Source: Mycobacterium sp. (lineage in GTDB: Bacteria > Actinomycetota > Actinomycetes > Mycobacteriales > Mycobacteriaceae). From it: a DNA stretch of 38,689 nt. The stretch lies in NCBI GenBank assembly GCA_026393245.1, contig JAPLAO010000105.1, positions 1 through 38,689 on the forward strand, in the 5' to 3' direction. The notes under the pieces are model-generated. The model was not told where the DNA came from. It was given only the letters and a program-made list of their open reading frames with translations, and did not search any database. Below are positions 16,726-38,006 of the stretch, piece by piece (position 1 is the stretch's first letter; each line of letters opens with the position of its first letter). Position numbers and translations under genes: made by a program.

Positions 16726-16777
16726 CTCCACGTCGGCACTTCCGTCACACCCGTGCCGCGAAATCCAGGCCAGCTAA

Positions 16778-22537
<5,760 letters not shown>

Positions 22538-22541
<4 letters not shown>

Positions 22542-23352
22542 ACACGCAAGAACTCAAGGGTAAGATCGTCGTGGTCAAGTACGGCGGTAACGCCATGACC
22601 GATAGCGCACTGCAGGCCGCGTTCGCCGCCGATATCGTGGCCCTGCACGAAGCCGGCATCCACCCGGTGGTGGTGCACGGCGGCGGCCCGCAGATCAATG
22701 CCATGCTCAAGCGCCTCGGGATCGCGGGCGAGTTCAAGGGCGGATTCCGGGTCACCACGCCGGAGGTTCTCGACGTCGTCCGCATGGTGTTGTTCGGACA
22801 GGTCGGCCGGGAACTGGTGAACCTGATCAATGCGCACGGACGATATGCCGTCGGCCTCACCGGGGAGGATGCGAAGTTGATGACCGCGGTACGGCGCAGT
22901 GTCAGCGTCGACGGCGTCGACACTGATATCGGACTGGTCGGCGATGTGGATCACGTGAATACCGATGTGATCCGTGATCTCATTGCGGCAGGCCGCATTC
23001 CGGTGATCTCCACCCTCGCCCCGGATACCGATGGCGTGGTCTACAACATCAACGCCGATACCGCCGCCGCCGCGGTAGCCGAGGCATTGGATGCCGAGAC
23101 ACTGCTGATGCTCACCGATGTCGAAGGGCTCTACACCCGCTGGCCGGATCGCGACTCGCTGGTCAGCGAGATCGACACCGACACCCTGGCGCAACTACTG
23201 CCCACCCTCGAGGAGGGCATGATTCCCAAGATCGAAGCCTGCCTGCGTGCGGTGCTGGCCGGCGTACCGAGCGCGCACGTGATCGACGGCCGGGTCGAGC
23301 ACTGTGTTCTCACCGGAATGTTCGGCAGCACCGGAACGAAGGTGGTGAGAAC

Positions 23353-23356
<4 letters not shown>
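22538..23356 (+). CDS. argB: N-acetylglutamate kinase lacking the N-terminal regulatory helix
   Basis: ArgB phosphorylates N-acetylglutamate, the usual feedback-controlled step. The 272-residue product keeps the kinase core: [60 protein letters not shown], and the arginine-side region near [19 protein letters not shown]. It starts [12 protein letters not shown], about 20 residues shorter than the M. tuberculosis enzyme (about 294 aa). The absent segment is the N-terminal helix (VLAEALPWLKQLHGK in that species, from memory). The ATG overlaps the argJ stop (ATGA) and nothing upstream in frame encodes the helix. In arginine-sensitive NAGKs this helix joins dimers into hexamers, so sensitivity may be reduced here. 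Confidence 0.96.
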
Positions 23357-25512
<2,156 letters not shown>

Positions 25513-25516
<4 letters not shown>

Positions 25517-25548
25517 GCCGCTTGCGCGAAGAGCGAGGATCCCGATGA
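25513..25548 (+). other. Micro-ORF 2 (11 codons) coupling argF to argR
   Basis: Reads [11 protein letters not shown], with the start overlapping the micro-ORF 1 stop and the stop overlapping the argR ATG. Within it, GAGG (25535-25538) is a Shine-Dalgarno-like site 6 nt before argR that the first copy lacks (GAGA). Confidence 0.5.
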
Positions 25549-26036
25549 AGGGGTCACCGGAAGTCGCCACCACCCGGGCCGGGCGTCAGTCACGCATCGT
25601 CGCGATCCTGTCGTCGCGGTCGGTGCACAGCCAAAGTGAACTCGCAGCACTGCTGGCCGATGACGGCATCGACGTCACCCAGGCCACCCTGTCACGGGAC
25701 CTCGAAGAACTCGGTGCCGTGAAACTGCGCGGCGCCGACGGCGGTGGCGGGGTCTACGTCGTGCCCGAGGACGGCAGCCCGGTCCGCGGCGTCTCCGGCG
25801 GCACCGAGCGGGTGTCCCGGCTGCTGGGTGAGTTACTGGTGTCCACCGACGCAAGTGGCAACCTGGCCGTCCTGCGCACCCCGCCGGGTGCGGCCCACTA
25901 CCTGGCCAGCGCCATCGACCGTGCCGCACTGCCCGAGGTGGTCGGCACCGTCGCCGGGGATGACACCATTCTGGTGATCGCGCGTGAGCCGATGACCGGC
26001 GCGCAACTGGCCAACCTGTTCGAGAACATTCGCTAG
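25545..26036 (+). CDS. argR: Arginine repressor
   Basis: A 163-residue ArgR. The N-terminal winged helix-turn-helix (about 15-75) has [20 protein letters not shown] followed by [16 protein letters not shown] linker with Gly/Asp leads to the C-terminal oligomerisation/arginine-binding domain (about 90-163) with [19 protein letters not shown], and [15 protein letters not shown] holding the arginine-contacting Asp pair. It forms hexamers and should bind the boxes before argC, so it represses its own operon. The start is set by GAGG 6 nt upstream and by the ATGA overlap with micro-ORF 2. Confidence 0.96.
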   Translation: MKGSPEVATTRAGRQSRIVAILSSRSVHSQSELAALLADDGIDVTQATLSRDLEELGAVKLRGADGGGGVYVVPEDGSPVRGVSGGTERVSRLLGELLVSTDASGNLAVLRTPPGAAHYLASAIDRAALPEVVGTVAGDDTILVIAREPMTGAQLANLFENIR

Positions 26037-26059
26037 TCACCGATAAGAGGAGAAACTTC

Positions 26060-28707
<2,648 letters not shown>

Positions 28708-28708
28708 A

Positions 28709-30526
<1,818 letters not shown>

Positions 30527-30533
30527 CGCGAAG

Positions 30534-30539
30534 AGCTTA
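30534..30539 (-). promoter_or_regulatory. Candidate -10 box of the ABC-F gene (leaderless)
   Basis: TAAGCT (minus strand) fits TANNNT and ends 7 nt before the GTG at 30526. Two bases are shared with the plus-strand -10 of the divergent gene. Confidence 0.5.
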
Positions 30540-30543
30540 GGCT
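30538..30543 (+). promoter_or_regulatory. Candidate -10 box of the Rv1683-like gene
   Basis: TAGGCT fits TANNNT. It implies transcription from about 30550 and a leader of about 29 nt that includes the Shine-Dalgarno sequence CAGGAG, 5 nt before the GTG at 30579. Confidence 0.45.
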
Positions 30544-30578
30544 GTCGGGGGACAGCACAGCATTCGGCAGGAGCAACG

Positions 30579-33500
30579 GTGGATCTGAACATATCGGCAA
30601 TCACCAAACCGCTGGAGCGGCTCGTGGCGACCGCCCAGAACGGCTACGAGGTGGCGCGCTGGGGCGGACTCGAGACCGGCGCCGTTCCCTCGCCGTTCCA
30701 GATCGTCGAGAGCAACAACATGTACAGGCTCCGGCGGTACTTCCCGCCGGACAACCGGCCCGGCCGCCGGCGGGCGGCGCCCCCGGCGCTGATGGTTCAT
30801 CCGATGATGATGTCGGCCAACATGTGGGACGTCACCCGCGAGGACGGTGCGGTCGGCATTCTGCACGCGGCCGGGCTCGATCCGTGGGTGATCGACTACG
30901 GCTCGCCCGACCAGGTCGCCGGCGGTATGGAACGCACCCTGACCGATCACATCGTCGCGCTCAGCGAGGCCATCGACATCGTCGCCAGCGCCACCGGCCA
31001 GCCCGTGCACCTGGTGGGCTACTCCCAGGGCGGCATGTTCAGCTACCAGACCGCCGCCTACCGCCAATCCAAGGACGTCGCCAGCGTGGTGACCTTCGGC
31101 TCGCCGGTGGACACCCTGGCCGCACTGCCGATGGGCATCCCGGCCAATCTGGGCGTCGTGGGCGCGGAGTTCCTTGCCGACCACGTGTTCAACCGCATCG
31201 ACATCCCGGGCTGGCTGGCCCGGACCGGCTTCCAGATGCTCGATCCGATCAAGTCGGCGAAGTCGAAATTCGACTTCCTGCTGCAACTGCATGACCGCGA
31301 GGCACTGCTGCCCCGCGAGCAGCAGCGACGTTTCCTCGACAGCGAGGGCTGGATCGCCTGGTCCGGTCCGGCGGTCTCGGAACTACTCAAACAGTTCGTC
31401 ACGCACAACCGGATGATGACCGGCGGCTTCGCCATCAAGGGCCAGTTGGTCACCCTCTCCGATATCACCTGTCCGATGCTCGCGTTCGTCGGCGAGGTCG
31501 ACGACATCGGTCAGCCCGCGTCGGTGCGGGGGATCAAACGCGCCTCGCCCAAGGCCGATGTCTACGAGGTGATGATCCGGGCCGGCCACTTCGGTCTGGT
31601 GGTCGGATCGAAGGCATCCACCATCACCTGGCCCACCGTCGCGAACTGGGTGCAGTGGCTGTCCGGTGGCGCGGAGCGACCGGACAACCTCGTGCCGATG
31701 CCGGATTCGACGCCCGCCGTCCAAGAATCCGGTGTGGCCATGACGTCGCGCGTCATGCACGGAGTCGCCGAGGCGTCCGAATTGGCCGCGTCGATCGCTC
31801 GCGGCGCGACCGACGCCATTGCCGGCGTCAACAAGTCGGTGCGCACGCTGGCCATCGAGACCATGCGGACGCTGCCGCGTCTGGTGCGGTTGGGTCAGAT
31901 CAACGACCACACCCGAATCTCGTTGGGCCGCATCATCTCCGAGCAAGCCGAGTCGGTTCCCGACGGTGAGTTCCTGTTGTTCGACGGCCGCGTGCACACC
32001 TACGAGGCGGTCAACCGCCGGATCGACAATGTGGTGCGCGGGCTGATCGAAGTCGGGGTGCGCCAGGGCACCCGGGTCGGGGTCCTGATGGACACCCGCC
32101 CCAGCGCGATGGTGGCCATCGCGGCGCTCTCCCGCATCGGTGGGGTGGCCGTGCTGATGCCGCCCGACGGTGACCTCGCCGCGGCCACCCGACTTGGCGG
32201 GATCACCGAACTCATCACCGACCCGGCCAATCTCGCCGCGGCGGCGAAGCTGCCCGTGCAGACCCTCGTACTCGGTGGCGGCGATACCCGCGAACTCGAC
32301 CTGCCCGCGCACAGCTCGGTGATCGATATGGAGCAGATCGACCCCGACGCGGTGGAGTTGCCGGGGTGGTACCGGGCCAATCCCGGGTACGCGCGCGATG
32401 TGGCGTTCGTCGTGTTCAACTCCGTCGGCGGCGGTGTGCTGGAGCCCAAACAGATCACCAACTACCGATGGGCGCTGTCGGCCTTCGGTACCGCCTCGGC
32501 GGCCGCGCTGACCCGCAACGACACGGTGTACTGCCTGACTCCGCTGCATCATCAGTCCGGCCTGCTGGTCAGCCTGGGCGGCGCGGTGGTGGCCGGCGCG
32601 CGGATCGCGCTGTCCCGTGGGCTCGCGCCGGACCGCTTCTTCGACGAGATCCACCAGTACGGCGTCACGGTGGTCACCTACACCTGGTCGATGCTGCGCG
32701 AGATCGTCGCGGACCCGAGTTTCTCCGCGGCCGGAAAGAATCCCATCGCGGGCAACAACCCGATCCGGCTCTTCATGGGTTCGGGTATGCCGACCGGTCT
32801 CTGGCAGCGGATCCTCGACGTGTTCGCCCCGGCCAAGGTGGTGGAGTTCTTCACCACCGCCGACGGTCAGGCCGTGCTGGCCAACGTCGCCGGGGTCAAG
32901 GTGGGCAGCGAGGGCCGCCCCCTGCCCGGCGGTGGCGAGGTGGAATTGGGTGCCTACGACGTCGACGAGAATCTCATCGTCGAGAACGACCGTGGATTTG
33001 TGAAGGTCGCAGGCCGCGAGGAGATCGGCATCCTGCTGGCTCGTCCGTGGGGGCCGATCGACCCCAGTGCGTCGATCAAGCGCGGGGTGTTCGCCGCCGG
33101 CGACATCTGGATCTCCACCGAGTACGTGTTCTGGCGCGACGCCGATGGTGACTACTGGCTGCTGGGTAACCGCTCCGGGTTCCTGCACACCCCGCGTGGC
33201 GTGGTGTTCCCCGCGCCGGTCACCGATGCATTCGGTGCCATCTCGGGTGTCGACCTGGCCCTGACCTACCCGGTGGAGACGCCGGGCGGAACACTCGCCG
33301 TCACGGCGGTCATGCTGCTGCCGGGGAGGAGCGTGACCGCCGCCGATCTGGGCGAAGCGGTCTCGACGATGCCCGCCGGACTGCCACCCGACATCGTGCA
33401 CATCGTGGCCGACCTGCCGGTGAGTGCGTCCTTCCGGCCGGTGTCGTCGGCACTGCGGGCCGCCGGCCTACCCAGGGCCGGCCGTAACAGCTGGTACCTC

Positions 33501-33584
33501 GATGCCGATACGGGGAAGTACAAGACCTTCACGGCCGCCGCGCGGACCGCGTTGCTTAAAAGGGAAGTAGCCAAAGGGAAGTAG
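30579..33584 (+). CDS. Alpha/beta-hydrolase (PhaC-like) fused to AMP-binding acyl-CoA synthetase-like domain (Rv1683 type)
   Basis: A 1001-residue fusion. Residues about 1-360 form a hydrolase related to polyhydroxyalkanoate synthase/lipases, with nucleophile motif LVGYSQGGMFSYQTA (near 146), a later FVGEVDDIG (Asp) and RAGHFGLVVGS (His). Residues about 450-1000 form an AMP-binding fold with DTVYCLTPLHHQSGLLVSLGG, LFMGSGMPTGLWQRI and GDIWISTEYVFWRDADGDYW. The phosphate loop usually YTSGTTGxPK reads FNSVGGGVLEPKQ, so synthetase activity is uncertain. M. tuberculosis Rv1683 has the same architecture and is linked to triacylglycerol/long-chain acyl metabolism. The GTG at 30579 has a good Shine-Dalgarno; longer readings overlap the ABC-F gene. 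Confidence 0.9.
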   Translation: MDLNISAITKPLERLVATAQNGYEVARWGGLETGAVPSPFQIVESNNMYRLRRYFPPDNRPGRRRAAPPALMVHPMMMSANMWDVTREDGAVGILHAAGLDPWVIDYGSPDQVAGGMERTLTDHIVALSEAIDIVASATGQPVHLVGYSQGGMFSYQTAAYRQSKDVASVVTFGSPVDTLAALPMGIPANLGVVGAEFLADHVFNRIDIPGWLARTGFQMLDPIKSAKSKFDFLLQLHDREALLPREQQRRFLDSEGWIAWSGPAVSELLKQFVTHNRMMTGGFAIKGQLVTLSDITCPMLAFVGEVDDIGQPASVRGIKRASPKADVYEVMIRAGHFGLVVGSKASTITWPTVANWVQWLSGGAERPDNLVPMPDSTPAVQESGVAMTSRVMHGVAEASELAASIARGATDAIAGVNKSVRTLAIETMRTLPRLVRLGQINDHTRISLGRIISEQAESVPDGEFLLFDGRVHTYEAVNRRIDNVVRGLIEVGVRQGTRVGVLMDTRPSAMVAIAALSRIGGVAVLMPPDGDLAAATRLGGITELITDPANLAAAAKLPVQTLVLGGGDTRELDLPAHSSVIDMEQIDPDAVELPGWYRANPGYARDVAFVVFNSVGGGVLEPKQITNYRWALSAFGTASAAALTRNDTVYCLTPLHHQSGLLVSLGGAVVAGARIALSRGLAPDRFFDEIHQYGVTVVTYTWSMLREIVADPSFSAAGKNPIAGNNPIRLFMGSGMPTGLWQRILDVFAPAKVVEFFTTADGQAVLANVAGVKVGSEGRPLPGGGEVELGAYDVDENLIVENDRGFVKVAGREEIGILLARPWGPIDPSASIKRGVFAAGDIWISTEYVFWRDADGDYWLLGNRSGFLHTPRGVVFPAPVTDAFGAISGVDLALTYPVETPGGTLAVTAVMLLPGRSVTAADLGEAVSTMPAGLPPDIVHIVADLPVSASFRPVSSALRAAGLPRAGRNSWYLDADTGKYKTFTAAARTALLKREVAKGK

Positions 33585-33614
33585 CTGAGCGCGGTTCCAC
33601 CACGCCGACGCTGC

Positions 33615-33620
33615 TAGGCT
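33615..33620 (+). promoter_or_regulatory. Candidate -10 box for the secreted repeat protein gene
   Basis: TAGGCT, the same hexamer as before the Rv1683-like gene, lies 33 nt before the ATG at 33654. It would give a leader of about 27 nt that contains GGAGGGG as ribosome-binding site. Confidence 0.4.
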
Positions 33621-33653
33621 CGTCGACAACAGGTACCCAGCTGGAGGGGACAG

Positions 33654-34187
33654 ATGACCGGAACACATGACAGCCGCGGCTGGCGGCGGGGTGTGCTTAA
33701 CGGCATTGCCGGCGTTGCCGTTGCGGTCGGCATGGTCTTCGGATCGACCGCGGTGGCCCAGGCCGATGTGCTTGATGATCTGGCAGAGGATTACGCGGTC
33801 GGAACCGGTGGGGGACAGTTGTCCAACCTGCTCAGGATCTCGCTGAAACTGCGGGCGATGGGCTACAAGCCGTCGAAGGCATACCTCGACGAACTCACCG
33901 CGGCGATGGACTACCGGCCGAATCAGCTCCCGCTGATCAACGCGCTCAAGGACACCGTCGCCTATCAGGCGAAGATCAAGGCCCAGACCGAATTGCTGCA
34001 GACGGCACAGTCCCAGCAGAACGCCAATAGTGCGGTGATGGGCGCCGGACAGATGCCGGCTGCCAGCAATCCGAGTACTGGGGGCACCTCCACCGGGGGC
34101 ACGCCCGCCGGCGGAACCCAGGCCGGCGGAACCCAGGCCGGCGGAACCCAGGCCGGCGTCGTCGCGCCGGTGGTTCCGGCGCAGTAG
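33654..34187 (+). CDS. Secreted hypothetical protein with Gly/Thr/Gln-rich repeat tail
   Basis: A 177-residue protein. The N-terminus has charged residues, a hydrophobic core (GIAGVAVAVGMVFGSTAVA) and the signal-peptidase site AQA before DVLDDL, so export by Sec is likely with cleavage after residue 37. RR at 11-12 is only a weak Tat signal. The mature part has a helical region (VGTGGGQLSNLLRISLKLRA, KAYLDELTAAMDYRP) and a low-complexity tail with GGTQA repeats and VVPAQ at the end. I recognise no domain. GGAGGGG 4 nt before the ATG supports the start. It sits between the Rv1683-like and Trm112-like genes, which are adjacent in M. tuberculosis as I recall. Confidence 0.8.
   Translation: MTGTHDSRGWRRGVLNGIAGVAVAVGMVFGSTAVAQADVLDDLAEDYAVGTGGGQLSNLLRISLKLRAMGYKPSKAYLDELTAAMDYRPNQLPLINALKDTVAYQAKIKAQTELLQTAQSQQNANSAVMGAGQMPAASNPSTGGTSTGGTPAGGTQAGGTQAGGTQAGVVAPVVPAQ
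34107..34151. repeat. 15-bp tandem repeat, three copies, in the secreted protein gene
   Basis: GCCGGCGGAACCCAG is repeated exactly three times, followed by a partial fourth copy (GCCGGCG). It encodes AGGTQ units and keeps frame whatever the copy number. Confidence 0.95.
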
Positions 34188-34191
34188 CGCA

Positions 34192-34422
34192 ATGCCCGAC
34201 CCCGCACCGCTGGACCCGATACTGCTGAGCATCCTGGTGTGCCCTGCCGACCGAGGGCCTCTGCTGGCTGTCGATGACGTGCTCTACAACCCCAGGTTGC
34301 ACAAGGCCTACCGGATCGAGGACGGGATTCCGGTCCTGCTGGTGGACGAGGCCGCTGACGTCGGCCCGGCCGAACATGAGCGGCTGATGAGCCGAGTGGG
34401 TGCCGGTCCCGACGCCGTTTGA
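34192..34422 (+). CDS. Trm112-like small protein (Rv1684 type)
   Basis: A 76-residue protein with the Trm112/YbaR pattern ILLSILVCPADRGPLLAVDD, LHKAYRIEDGIPVLLVDEA. Only one Cys (CPAD) of the usual zinc pair is present, so zinc binding is doubtful. Trm112 homologues activate methyltransferases or act as small chaperones; no partner is evident here. It starts 4 bp after the secreted protein stop. Its TGA stop is the first base triplet of a 13-bp tandem repeat. Confidence 0.85.
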   Translation: MPDPAPLDPILLSILVCPADRGPLLAVDDVLYNPRLHKAYRIEDGIPVLLVDEAADVGPAEHERLMSRVGAGPDAV

Positions 34423-34458
34423 CGTCACGCCCTGACGTCACACCCTGACGGCCCGCCC
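34420..34458. repeat. 13-bp tandem repeat, three copies, starting at a stop codon
   Basis: TGACGTCACGCCC, TGACGTCACACCC and TGACGGCCCGCCC follow each other. The first TGA is the stop of the Trm112-like gene. TGACGTCA is itself a palindrome, so a regulatory role is possible, but slippage duplication is the simpler explanation. Confidence 0.85.
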
Positions 34459-34602
34459 GGTCGGATCACCGTCATTACGGCTACTCGTCCCGGAAACCGT
34501 CACTGACTTTGTCGTCGGTTTTCCGACGCTGTGAACCATTCCGGCGAATACTGGGGTCGTCGCCGGTATCCGTCACCGTCGGCGCTATCGAGGGGAGTTC
34601 GG

Positions 34603-35961
34603 GTGGGTGCCATATCTCCCATGGACGCGATGTTCCTCATCCAGGAGGCCCGCGAGCACCCCATGCACGTCGCCGGTCTGCAGCTCTACAAGCGGCCACC
34701 GAGAGCCCGGGCCGACCACCTCGCCACGGTGTACCGCGAACTTCTCGAGCCGCGCGACGTCAGCCCGATGTTCCTGCGTCGGCCGCGCCAACCGGTCAAC
34801 TCCGTCGGCAATCTCTGGTGGTCCGAGGACACCAACATCGATCTGGAGTTCCACGTTCGCAGGTCCGCGCTGCCCGAGCCCGGCCGGGTCCGCGAACTAC
34901 TTGAGTTGGTATCTCGGCTGCACGGCACCCTGCTCGACCGGCACCGCCCGCTATGGGAGTACCACCTCATCGAGGGCCTCGCCGACGGCCGATTCGCGAC
35001 CTATCTGAAGTCCCACCACGCCCTGGCCGACGGCGTCACCATGGCGCGCAAGGTCGTCGAGGCGTTCAGCAACGACCCGAAGGCGCGCGGTCTGCCACCG
35101 CTGTGGGCCGCCCGCGACACCGAACCCAAGCCGGAATCCGGCCGGCAGATCGTCAACCCACTCGAGGTGTTCCGGAGCGCGGGCCGGGCGCTGTCCGGAC
35201 TGACCGGAGTCGGGCCGATGGTGGCCAAGTACGGCGCGCAGGCACTGCTCGCGCAGACCTCCGTGCTGCCCTATTCCGCGCCCCGGACCATGCTGAACGT
35301 TCCCATCACCGGCGCCCGCCGCGTCGCCACGCAATCCTGGGATATGGCCCGGATCATCAAGGTCCGCAAGGCATTGGGCATCACCCTCAACGATCTGGTA
35401 CTGGCGATGTGCTCCGGTGCGCTGCGCCGCTACCTCATCGCGGCCGATGCGCTGCCCGATGAGCCGCTGATCGCCTCGGTGCCGGTCGCGATGAAAACCC
35501 AGGAGGCAGGCCGGGAAGGCAATGCCATCACATTCGTGCTGTGCAACCTCGGAACCGATCTCGACAACCCCCACGAGCGCCTCGAGGTGATCACCGAATC
35601 CATGCGCGCCACCAAGGAGTTGATGGCCAACCGCCCCGGGTTGCAGTTGACCGCACTCGGGTTGCTCACCGCGCTCGGCCCGTCGGTACTGACCCGGATT
35701 CCGGGATCGGCGTCGGCGCCGCCGCCGTACAACGTCGTCATCTCCAATGTCCCCGGCCCGCGCGAGCGGCTGTACTGGAACGGCGCCGAGGTTGAAGGGA
35801 TCTATCCGCTGTCCATCCCCACCGAAAACCAGGCGCTCAACATCACCTGTCTGAGTTACGCCAACAATCTCGAGTTCGGGATCGTCGGGTGCCGGCAGGC
35901 GGTGCCGCGATTGCAGCGACTGCTGGACTATCTCGAAGAAACATTGCAGGAGTACGAGTAA
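34603..35961 (+). CDS. WS/DGAT-family wax ester synthase / diacylglycerol acyltransferase
   Basis: A 452-residue acyltransferase. The catalytic motif HHxxxDG is present as SHHALADGVTM (near 138-144). ISPMDAMFLIQEAREHPMHV at the N-terminus, NDLVLAMCSGALRRYL (NDVVLA-type motif) and VISNVPGPRERLYWNGAEVE in the C-terminal domain are family hallmarks. Members condense acyl-CoA with diacylglycerol or long-chain alcohols, making storage lipid. The GTG at 34603 is chosen because GGAG lies 5 nt upstream and family homology starts there; an in-frame GTG at 34531 would add 24 residues with no homology. The next two genes encode alcohol and aldehyde oxidation, which supports a role with fatty alcohols. 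Confidence 0.92.
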   Translation: MGAISPMDAMFLIQEAREHPMHVAGLQLYKRPPRARADHLATVYRELLEPRDVSPMFLRRPRQPVNSVGNLWWSEDTNIDLEFHVRRSALPEPGRVRELLELVSRLHGTLLDRHRPLWEYHLIEGLADGRFATYLKSHHALADGVTMARKVVEAFSNDPKARGLPPLWAARDTEPKPESGRQIVNPLEVFRSAGRALSGLTGVGPMVAKYGAQALLAQTSVLPYSAPRTMLNVPITGARRVATQSWDMARIIKVRKALGITLNDLVLAMCSGALRRYLIAADALPDEPLIASVPVAMKTQEAGREGNAITFVLCNLGTDLDNPHERLEVITESMRATKELMANRPGLQLTALGLLTALGPSVLTRIPGSASAPPPYNVVISNVPGPRERLYWNGAEVEGIYPLSIPTENQALNITCLSYANNLEFGIVGCRQAVPRLQRLLDYLEETLQEYE

Positions 35962-35972
35962 ATCCTGAGCTG

Positions 35973-36008
35973 TTGACCGACAACGGTTGACCGACAACGG
36001 TTGACCGG
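35973..36008. repeat. 14-bp tandem repeat before the GMC oxidoreductase gene
   Basis: TTGACCGACAACGG is present twice exactly, with a third partial copy TTGACCGG. It fills most of the gap between the acyltransferase and the oxidoreductase. Each unit starts with a -35-like TTGACC, so the repeat could create a promoter, but I see no convincing -10. Confidence 0.9.
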
Positions 36009-36029
36009 TTGCGAATTTTTGGAGGACGC

Positions 36030-37997
36030 ATGACCGAAATCACCGACAACCACCGCGCTGTCCTACGCGCCTTGGCCGACACCATCGTGCCGTCGATGCC
36101 GCGCGACGACGACCCGACCGGGTTCTGGGCGGCCAGCGGCAGCGCCATGGGTGCCGATGCGGCCGTCGCCCAGGTGATCGGCACCCTTCCCGAGGAGCAG
36201 GCCAATGGTCTGCTCAGCCTGCTCGACGGTATGCACGTGTTCGGATTCGCCACCGGCTCGCAGCGCTCCCGCGAGCAGGTGATCCGCAACGTCGCACTGA
36301 TGGGCGCTGCCCCGGCTGCGGGGATGAAGGCGCTGGCCTCGCTGACCGCCGCCATGGCTTATGCCGTCCCGGACCCGAGCACCGGTGTCAATCCGGCCTG
36401 GACGGCGTTCGGCTACGAAGGGCTGCCGCGGATAGCGCCCGGCGGACCGGAGCCGCTGCAGACCTTCACGCCCACCGAGTCCACGTGCGCGGCCGACGTC
36501 TGCATCGTGGGCTCCGGCGCGGGCGGTGGTCTGATCGCCGGGGTCCTGGCCAAGGCCGGGCTCAATGTCGTCGTGCTGGAAGCCGGCCAGGCGCGCAACG
36601 AGGCCGACTTCATGGGCTACGAGATGCTCGCCTACCAGCAACTGTTTTGGCGCGGCGGAGTCAACGCCACCGCCGACATGAACGTCAGCATGCTCGCCGC
36701 CTCCACGTTGGGCGGCGGCCCGACGGTCAACTGGTCCAACTGTCTGCGTACGCCGGAATGGGTGCGCGACAACTGGGCCGAGGAATTCGGGCTCAAAGAT
36801 GTCGCGACGCCGGACTACGACGCGCACATCGACGCGGTCTGGGAGCGCCTCGGCGTCAACGGCGACTGCTCGGACCTCAACGGTCCGCACTTGCGGATGC
36901 GCGCCGGCGCGGACGCCCTGGGCTGGTCGTTCACGATGCTGAACCGCAACGCCGACCCGGAGGCCTATTCGCCGGAGACCGCCGGGCACATCGGATTCGG
37001 TGACCGGTCCGGGGCCAAGCGCGACGTCCGCCAAACCTATCTGCGCGATGCCGTCGAAGCCGGCGGCAAGGTGATCGTCGGCTGTTCGGCGAAGCGGGTA
37101 CTGGTCGAGAACGGCCGCGCCGCCGGCGTCGAGGCCACCTACACCGACCCCGCGACCGGAGCGACGAGGGAGTTGACCATCAAGGCTCCCCGGGTGGTCG
37201 TCGCGTGCGGTTCGTTGGAATCTCCTGCGCTGCTGCTGCGCTCCGGCATCGGCGGACCGGCGGTCGGGAAGTACCTCCACCTTCATCCGGCGATGGGATT
37301 CCTCGGTATCTACCCGGAGGAGACCACGCCGTGGTGGGGTGCACCGATGACCGCCATGGTGGACGAGTTCGCCAACATCAAAGATGGTCACGGCTTCCTG
37401 ATCCAGAACGGGCAATGGTCGCCGTCGATCATCATCGCGGGAATGGCCCGGGCCTCCGGCGCTGAGCACAAGGAGACCATCGCCCAACTCGGCCATGCGG
37501 CGTTTTCGGTTGCATTCCCCCGCGACCGCGGGCACGGCACGGTCACCATAGACGACCAGGGGAACGCGGTGATCAACTACTCGATGACCGATGAAGTCGA
37601 CCTACTGGTCGCCCGCACCTCCATCGAGAAGCAGATCCGGCTGCACCACGCCGCCGGCGCCGAGCAGATCATCCCGTTTGGGTCACTCACCCAGCGCTGG
37701 CGCCGCGGCGAGGACCTGGAGGCGTTCATCACGTCGGTACAGAACGTGCCGCTGCGGTCCGGTGGGTTGCAGCTGTTCTCGGCACACCAGATGAGCAGTT
37801 GCCGGCTGGGCACAGATCCGCAAACCTCGGTGGCCAACACGTCGGGCGAATTGCACGACACCCCGGGGGTCTACATCGGCGACGCCAGCGGCATGCCGAC
37901 CGCCAGCGGTACCAATCCGATGATCTCGGCGATGTCGCTGGCGCACCGCACCGCCACGAACATCGCCCAAGAAGCCAAGTCCACCGTCAACGCCTGA
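36030..37997 (+). CDS. GMC-family FAD oxidoreductase, long-chain fatty alcohol oxidase-like
   Basis: A 655-residue flavoprotein. The N-terminal about 110 residues resemble the gluconate dehydrogenase subunit 3 domain (NHRAVLRALADTIVPSM). The FAD site DVCIVGSGAGGGLIAGVLAK lies near 156, then STLGGGPTVNWSNCLRTPEW, ACGSLESPALLLRSGIGG, and a C-terminal catalytic part with SAHQMSSCRLG (active His) and GVYIGDASGMPTASGTNPM. This two-domain layout is that of long-chain fatty alcohol oxidases (FAO). Oxidation of fatty alcohols to aldehydes is likely; other alcohols are possible. GGAGG lies 4 nt before the ATG. The aldehyde dehydrogenase gene starts 9 bp downstream. Confidence 0.9.
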   Translation: MTEITDNHRAVLRALADTIVPSMPRDDDPTGFWAASGSAMGADAAVAQVIGTLPEEQANGLLSLLDGMHVFGFATGSQRSREQVIRNVALMGAAPAAGMKALASLTAAMAYAVPDPSTGVNPAWTAFGYEGLPRIAPGGPEPLQTFTPTESTCAADVCIVGSGAGGGLIAGVLAKAGLNVVVLEAGQARNEADFMGYEMLAYQQLFWRGGVNATADMNVSMLAASTLGGGPTVNWSNCLRTPEWVRDNWAEEFGLKDVATPDYDAHIDAVWERLGVNGDCSDLNGPHLRMRAGADALGWSFTMLNRNADPEAYSPETAGHIGFGDRSGAKRDVRQTYLRDAVEAGGKVIVGCSAKRVLVENGRAAGVEATYTDPATGATRELTIKAPRVVVACGSLESPALLLRSGIGGPAVGKYLHLHPAMGFLGIYPEETTPWWGAPMTAMVDEFANIKDGHGFLIQNGQWSPSIIIAGMARASGAEHKETIAQLGHAAFSVAFPRDRGHGTVTIDDQGNAVINYSMTDEVDLLVARTSIEKQIRLHHAAGAEQIIPFGSLTQRWRRGEDLEAFITSVQNVPLRSGGLQLFSAHQMSSCRLGTDPQTSVANTSGELHDTPGVYIGDASGMPTASGTNPMISAMSLAHRTATNIAQEAKSTVNA

Positions 37998-38006
37998 GGA
38001 GAACCC

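Noticed and set aside
31383..33401. 672-codon open frame antisense to the Rv1683-like gene
   Set aside because: Arg/His/Gly-rich composition typical of an antisense frame; the sense frame has clear domains, a promoter and a Shine-Dalgarno site.
34531..34602. Upstream GTG as start of the WS/DGAT gene
   Set aside because: It would add 24 residues without homology and lacks a Shine-Dalgarno, while the GTG at 34603 has one and begins the conserved region.
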